Assembly (NCBI GenBank): GCA_963711375.1
Contig: CAVQDV010000005.1
Coordinates: forward strand, 1,674,001-1,738,000
Source of the DNA: CAVQDV01 sp963711375
Lineage (GTDB): Bacteria > Pseudomonadota > Gammaproteobacteria > Coxiellales > Coxiellaceae
Reading direction: 5' to 3'
DNA: 64,000 nt
In this document: positions 60,016 through 64,000 of the stretch, piece after piece
Numbering within the stretch: the stretch's first letter is position 1
Layout of the letters: the number at the start of each line of letters is the position of its first letter
Translations under genes and position numbers: made by a program
The notes under the pieces: generated by a model
The model's input: the letters and a program-made list of their open reading frames with translations, nothing else
Told to the model about the DNA's origin: nothing
Database searches by the model: none

Positions 60016-60623
60016 GAGGGGCTTCCAGGCAGCATGTTTTTAAGCGCTAAACGAATGAGGGTTTCGGTATTATGCTGCGCGTCATGAACAGCGGAAATGG
60101 CTCGTTTGGCTTCTTGCGGTTTGTATCCGAGTGCGGTTAAGGCAAATATGGCTTCTTGCGTGGTTTGATCGCCAGCTATTTGAATTTCGTTTTCGCCGCT
60201 TAATTTTGGAGAAACATCCCATTGCGATAAGGTGTCGCGCGTTTCGATGATGAGCCTTTCAGCGGTTTTTTTCCCGATTCCGGGAATGGCGGTTAATCGG
60301 CTGCTATCTTGTGCTTGTACACAAAGAACAAATTGGGCGGCTTCGATGCCGGATAAAATCGTTAAGGCTAATTTTGGGCCCACGCCATTGACCTTAATTA
60401 AGGCACGAAAAAGGCGCCGTTCTTGTTCGTCGTGGAAGCCGAATAATAATTGTGCATCTTCGCGAACAACGTGATGGATATGCAGCGTGACGTCTTGGTG
60501 AAGCGCTGGGAGTTTGTAAAAAGTGGTCATGGGTGCGAAAACTTCATAACCCACCCCATTAACGTCGATTAATAATTCCGGGGGAGTTTTGGCGATAATT
60601 TTTCCCTGTAGCCTTCCAATCAT
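60012..60623 (-). CDS. ruvA: Holliday junction complex subunit RuvA
   Basis: 203 residues. N-terminal OB domain (MIGRLQGKIIAKTPPELLID), two helix-hairpin-helix motifs (VNGVGPKLALTILSG and IPGIGKKTAERLIIE) and a C-terminal RuvB-binding domain (ALTALGYKPQEAKRAI). It forms the tetramer that holds the four-way junction. It overlaps ruvB by 4 nt and lies 68 nt after ruvC. Confidence 0.97.
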   Translation of the reverse strand: MIGRLQGKIIAKTPPELLIDVNGVGYEVFAPMTTFYKLPALHQDVTLHIHHVVREDAQLLFGFHDEQERRLFRALIKVNGVGPKLALTILSGIEAAQFVLCVQAQDSSRLTAIPGIGKKTAERLIIETRDTLSQWDVSPKLSGENEIQIAGDQTTQEAIFALTALGYKPQEAKRAISAVHDAQHNTETLIRLALKNMLPGSPS

Positions 60624-60691
60624 TTTTTATTTTCTCGTTCAGAATAAGGCTTAGAGTGTAGCAGATGCCACTTTTTGCCTCAATGCCTGTA

Positions 60692-61264
60692 TTATCTCTT
60701 TTCCTCTAGCATTCGCATCTTCAATGGCCGGCTATGCGCATGGCAAATAGCAATAGCCAAGGCATCAGCCGCATCTTCAGCGGGAGTTTGAGTAAGCTTA
60801 AGAATCGCTCGAACCATATGTTGAACTTGATCTTTATTTGCAGCGCCATAACCAACAACGGATTTTTTGACATGTCGGGCTGTATATTCAAAAATTGGAA
60901 TGGAATATTTCGCCGCCGTTAATAAAGCAACACCTCGAGCCTGGCCCAATTTGAGAGCGGCCTGGTGATTTATTTTTGTAAAAATTTGCTCAATAACCAT
61001 TTCTTCAGGACGATATTGCTCGATAATTCCGCATAATTTCTCATGAATTTGAAACAGTCGTGCGCCAATTTCCCCGTCGCCCACGCGAATGCAGCCGGCA
61101 TCAGCATAATGATATTGATTACCGTTCATTTGAATAAGCCCAAATCCCGTGACACGTGATCCGGGGTCTATCCCTAAAATAAATTTTTTCCCTGAAATGC
61201 AGTCCAACTTTGCAATTCCTCTTGTTCCATTTACTCTTGCAGGAGAGGGCATATTAAATGCCAT
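60692..61264 (-). CDS. ruvC: Holliday junction resolvase RuvC
   Basis: 190 residues from the ATG at 61264. Catalytic acids: Asp in ILGIDPGSRVTGFG, Glu in MVIEQIFTKIN, and two Asp in PAEDAADALAIAICH. The usual RuvC N-terminus is only one to three residues before ILGIDPG, so the first ~25 residues here are extra; a TTG at 61207 with AAGAGG ~10 nt upstream is an attractive alternative start. It is the first gene of ruvC-ruvA-ruvB-tolQ-tolR and follows sdaA by 13 nt. Confidence 0.94.
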   Translation of the reverse strand: MAFNMPSPARVNGTRGIAKLDCISGKKFILGIDPGSRVTGFGLIQMNGNQYHYADAGCIRVGDGEIGARLFQIHEKLCGIIEQYRPEEMVIEQIFTKINHQAALKLGQARGVALLTAAKYSIPIFEYTARHVKKSVVGYGAANKDQVQHMVRAILKLTQTPAEDAADALAIAICHAHSRPLKMRMLEEKR

Positions 61265-61277
61265 TCACTTTAGAGGG

Positions 61278-62648
61278 CTAGCATTCTGGCACATTCACCG
61301 CCAAACCACCCTTCGAGGTTTCTTTATACATGGAATTCATGTTCATTCCAATTTCTCTCATGGTGTTGATGACCATATCGAGTGAGACTTTATGTTCACC
61401 TTCCTCGGCGAGGGAAAGATAAGTGGCGTTGACGGCTTTTACAGCGCCCATCGCATTTCTTTCAATGCAGGGGATTTGAACTAGGCCACCTACTGGGTCA
61501 CAAGTTAAGCCCAGATTATGTTCCATGCCGATTTCAGCAGCGTCTTCCACTTGGTAGATGGTTCCACCCAAGGCGGCTGTTAATCCTGCAGCAGCCATCG
61601 AACAAGCCACACCAACTTCCCCTTGGCAGCCCATTTCGGCGCCGGAAATAGAGGCATTTTGCTTATACAAAATACCGATAGCGGCAGAAGTTAGTAATAA
61701 TTCGATTATCCCAGCCTCGTTGGGATTTTCACAAAACTCTAAATAATATCTCAAGACAGCAGGAATAATGCCGGAGGCACCGTTGGTGGGAGCGGTTACC
61801 ACTCGACCACCTGCAGCATTTTCTTCATTGACGGCGATGGCATAGGTATTGAGCCAATTCATCGTCATAGAGAAATTAGCCCCATTTTTAGAAGCTTTTT
61901 GCAGTTTTTCATATAGAGCTGGGGCACGCCGACGCACTTTTAGCCCACCCTCTAAGATGCCAGGGTTATGGCAGCCGCGTTCGATGCACTCAAGCATAAC
62001 TTTGGAAATACGTAATAGGCCAGATTTAATTTCAGCTTCGCTGCGCCACGTTTTTTCATTTTCCATCATAATGTTGGCCATAGAAGTGTTTTGGGTTTTG
62101 CAATAATGCATTAAATCGGCAGCGGTTTGGAAAGGGAAGGGGACTTTACGTTCTAATGAAGGGAAGCTTTCTTGGTTGACTTCACTCTGAGACACAATAA
62201 ATCCGCCACCCACTGAAAAATAGGTTTCTTCAGAAATTACCTGGTTTTCTGCATCGAAAGCTTCAAAGTGTATTCCGTTAGAATGATATTCCAGTAATTT
62301 GTCACGATTTAAAAAAAGGTCTTTACTTATATCAAAGGGAATGGCGTGAGTGCCAAGGAGCTTAATTTCTCGGGTTTTTTGAATTTCTAAGAAACGAGGT
62401 GTGATGTGATCGGGGTCGACGGTTTCGGGTTCATTGCCCTCAAGACCGAGAAGGAGGGCTTTATCGGTGCCGTGCCCTTTGCAGGTAAAAGCTAAAGAAC
62501 CATAAAGCGTGATCTGGATTTTTGCAATGGATTGGGTAGGCAAATTTTGTTTTTGAAGAAAACGGAAAGCCGCACGCATTGGCCCGACGGTATGTGAGCT
62601 CGAAGGCCCAACACCAATTTTAAAAAGTTCGAATACGCTGATGGCCAT
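61278..62648 (-). CDS. sdaA: L-serine ammonia-lyase (iron-sulfur dependent)
   Basis: A 456-residue one-chain L-serine dehydratase that converts L-serine to pyruvate and ammonia. The N-terminal domain has GVGPSSSHTVGPMRAAFRFL. The catalytic domain has TAPTNGASGIIPAVLRYYL-type sequence (TNGASGIIPAVLRYY), with [4Fe-4S] cysteine candidates in MGCQGEVGVACSMAAAGL and GLTCDPVGGLVQIPCIERN. Length matches SdaA. Together with putA next door, divergently placed, it suggests use of amino acids as carbon source. Confidence 0.96.
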   Translation of the reverse strand: MAISVFELFKIGVGPSSSHTVGPMRAAFRFLQKQNLPTQSIAKIQITLYGSLAFTCKGHGTDKALLLGLEGNEPETVDPDHITPRFLEIQKTREIKLLGTHAIPFDISKDLFLNRDKLLEYHSNGIHFEAFDAENQVISEETYFSVGGGFIVSQSEVNQESFPSLERKVPFPFQTAADLMHYCKTQNTSMANIMMENEKTWRSEAEIKSGLLRISKVMLECIERGCHNPGILEGGLKVRRRAPALYEKLQKASKNGANFSMTMNWLNTYAIAVNEENAAGGRVVTAPTNGASGIIPAVLRYYLEFCENPNEAGIIELLLTSAAIGILYKQNASISGAEMGCQGEVGVACSMAAAGLTAALGGTIYQVEDAAEIGMEHNLGLTCDPVGGLVQIPCIERNAMGAVKAVNATYLSLAEEGEHKVSLDMVINTMREIGMNMNSMYKETSKGGLAVNVPEC

Positions 62649-62770
62649 GATTTTTACCTCTTTTAATGGATTCTATTATACCCTAAAAATGACCCATTTA
62701 TCATCCCCTGTATTTAGCAAATTTTAAGGTATACTTGAGATCTATGAGAAAAATTTTAGGAACCCAAAAG

Positions 62771-64000
62771 ATGCCCACATCACCGATTATTTTTTTTAAG
62801 TCTTATGAACCCAGCAAAAATCCCCTACGTCAGGAAATGCGCAGGGCTTATCGCATGGATGAGGAAGCCTGCGTTTTAGAGCTCATCGAACGCCTGAATT
62901 TTACCCCAAATTTAACCCAGAAAATTTCCGATTTGGCAGAGAAAATCATTACTCAGGTCCGTTCACATCAAACCGAAAAAGCCGGAATGGAAGCTTTTAT
63001 GCTTCACTATGATTTATCCAGTGAAGAAGGCATTATGCTGATGTGCATTGCAGAATCGCTTTTACGAATTCCCGATACTCAAACCGAGAATTTATTAATT
63101 CGAGACAAGTTAACGAGTGCTCGTTGGGAAACACACATAGGCAAAAGCGAATCCCGTTTTGTGAATTTGGCAACACGAGGATTAGTATTAACCGGTAAAA
63201 TTTTAAAGCCTGTAAAAGCCGGCTATTTTAGCGATTTATGGAAAAATTTAATTCGTAAAATGGGCGAGCCCATTGTTCGACAAGCGGTGAGAGAATCCAT
63301 TAAAGTGTTGAGCGAGCAATTTGTAATTGGTCGTACCATGAAAGAAGCTTTGAAGCGCTCGAAACCTTACCAAGAAAAGGGCTACAGTTTTTCGTATGAC
63401 ATGCTAGGCGAAGCGGCCAAAACTCAAGCCGATGCCGAGCGTTATTTTAGAGCTTATAAAAATTCAATAGAGGAATTAGGAAATTCTCATACTGGAGAAT
63501 TTTCATTTCAAGGTCCCAGTATTTCTGTGAAGCTTTCCGCTTTGTATCCTCGTTATGAATTTAGCAAAACGGAATTGCTAGTACCTTTTTTATCACGTCA
63601 ATTAACGGAGCTTGCTTTATTAGCGAAAAATGCAGGAATTAGTTTGACCATTGATGCCGAAGAGGCTGACAAACTGGAAATGTCTCTGGATATTTTTGCC
63701 AACGTATTTAAAGTAAAAGAACTTAAAGACTGGCAAGGGCTTGGTTTAGCGGTACAGGCTTACCAAAAACGCACTTTTTATACCATCGAGTGGTTAATTG
63801 AACTGGCTCGCAAACAGAATAAAAAAATTCCCATGCGTTTAGTAAAGGGCGCCTATTGGGACACGGAAATTAAAATATCTCAGGTAAGCGGCTTTTTAAG
63901 CTACCCGGTATTTACGAGAAAAGTGAGCACCGATATTAGTTATTTAGCTTGTGCGAAATTAATGTTAAATGCGAAAGATGTGCTTTATCCTCAATTTGCC
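62771..64000 (+). CDS. putA: Bifunctional proline dehydrogenase/P5C dehydrogenase PutA (partial, runs off right edge)
   Basis: 410 codons of the N-terminal part are present. LRQEMRRAYRMDEEACV and EAFMLHYDLSSEEGIMLMCI match the PutA arm/alpha domain; RYSFSYDMLGEAAKT-like sequence (YSFSYDMLGEAAKTQADAE), GPSISVKLSALYPRYE and MRLVKGAYWDTEI are the proline dehydrogenase barrel, with FAD-binding residues. Start: the ATG at 62771 has AGGA nine nt upstream; an ATG 27 nt earlier (62744) lies only a few bases after a TATACT -10-like box and would be nearly leaderless. The window ends before the aldehyde dehydrogenase half, so bifunctionality is inferred from the N-terminal arm. Confidence 0.93.
   Translation, partial: MPTSPIIFFKSYEPSKNPLRQEMRRAYRMDEEACVLELIERLNFTPNLTQKISDLAEKIITQVRSHQTEKAGMEAFMLHYDLSSEEGIMLMCIAESLLRIPDTQTENLLIRDKLTSARWETHIGKSESRFVNLATRGLVLTGKILKPVKAGYFSDLWKNLIRKMGEPIVRQAVRESIKVLSEQFVIGRTMKEALKRSKPYQEKGYSFSYDMLGEAAKTQADAERYFRAYKNSIEELGNSHTGEFSFQGPSISVKLSALYPRYEFSKTELLVPFLSRQLTELALLAKNAGISLTIDAEEADKLEMSLDIFANVFKVKELKDWQGLGLAVQAYQKRTFYTIEWLIELARKQNKKIPMRLVKGAYWDTEIKISQVSGFLSYPVFTRKVSTDISYLACAKLMLNAKDVLYPQFA

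Overview
The window looks like a chromosomal segment of an AT-rich gammaproteobacterium, probably a host-associated member of the Legionellales (Coxiella, Legionella or Berkiella relatives). The evidence is the gammaproteobacterial gene orders yafS-rnhA-dnaQ, rplU-rpmA-obg, murJ-ribF and ruvC-ruvA-ruvB-tolQ-tolR, combined with very large eukaryote-like repeat proteins, a secreted lectin and many small beta-barrel surface proteins. The genus is an inference; no 16S or other marker is present to settle it.

Layout. 1-4457 (minus) is the first 1,485 codons of a giant leucine-rich-repeat protein that runs off the left edge. 4861-9397 holds a MATE transporter, an AAA ATPase with a nuclease-like C-terminus preceded by a perfect 41-bp inverted repeat, and nicotinamide phosphoribosyltransferase. 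9519-13958 holds two beta-barrel proteins, htpG behind a classical sigma-32 promoter, and a fatty acid desaturase. 14099-21361 is a second giant protein of 2,420 residues, related to the first: LRRs, a transglutaminase-like Cys-His-Asp core and two C-terminal midasin/dynein-type AAA modules. 21358-26405 holds folD and an RND efflux pair. 26476-34652 is dominated by five intact and one broken copy of a beta-barrel family sharing one signal peptide, interrupted by a lytic transglycosylase and yafS-like/rnhA/dnaQ. 34734-43769 is mostly housekeeping: tRNA-Pro, ispB, rplU, rpmA, obg, rpsT, rimB-like, rimK, murJ and ribF, with one insertion sequence between rpsT and the rim genes. 43838-49553 holds a repeat-rich membrane-anchored protein, zapE, wrbA, acs, a double-domain mannan-binding lectin and a YihY-type membrane protein. 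49623-55190 is an accessory island: a membrane protein of unknown function, a second AAA ATPase-nuclease behind a cloverleaf-like set of inverted repeats, and an IS4-type element inserted into a dispersed repeat. 55279 to the right edge is housekeeping again: asnS, a diguanylate cyclase, tolR, tolQ, ruvB, ruvA, ruvC, L-serine dehydratase and the start of putA.

The most unusual content is (i) the two-member LRR/transglutaminase-like/midasin-AAA giant family, which I do not recognise as a described system, (ii) two ATPase-nuclease genes that each sit behind nested inverted repeats built from alternating copies of a gene-specific half-site, and (iii) a dispersed palindromic repeat family whose copies form the 3' ends of genes and one copy of which is split by an IS with a clean 10-bp target duplication.
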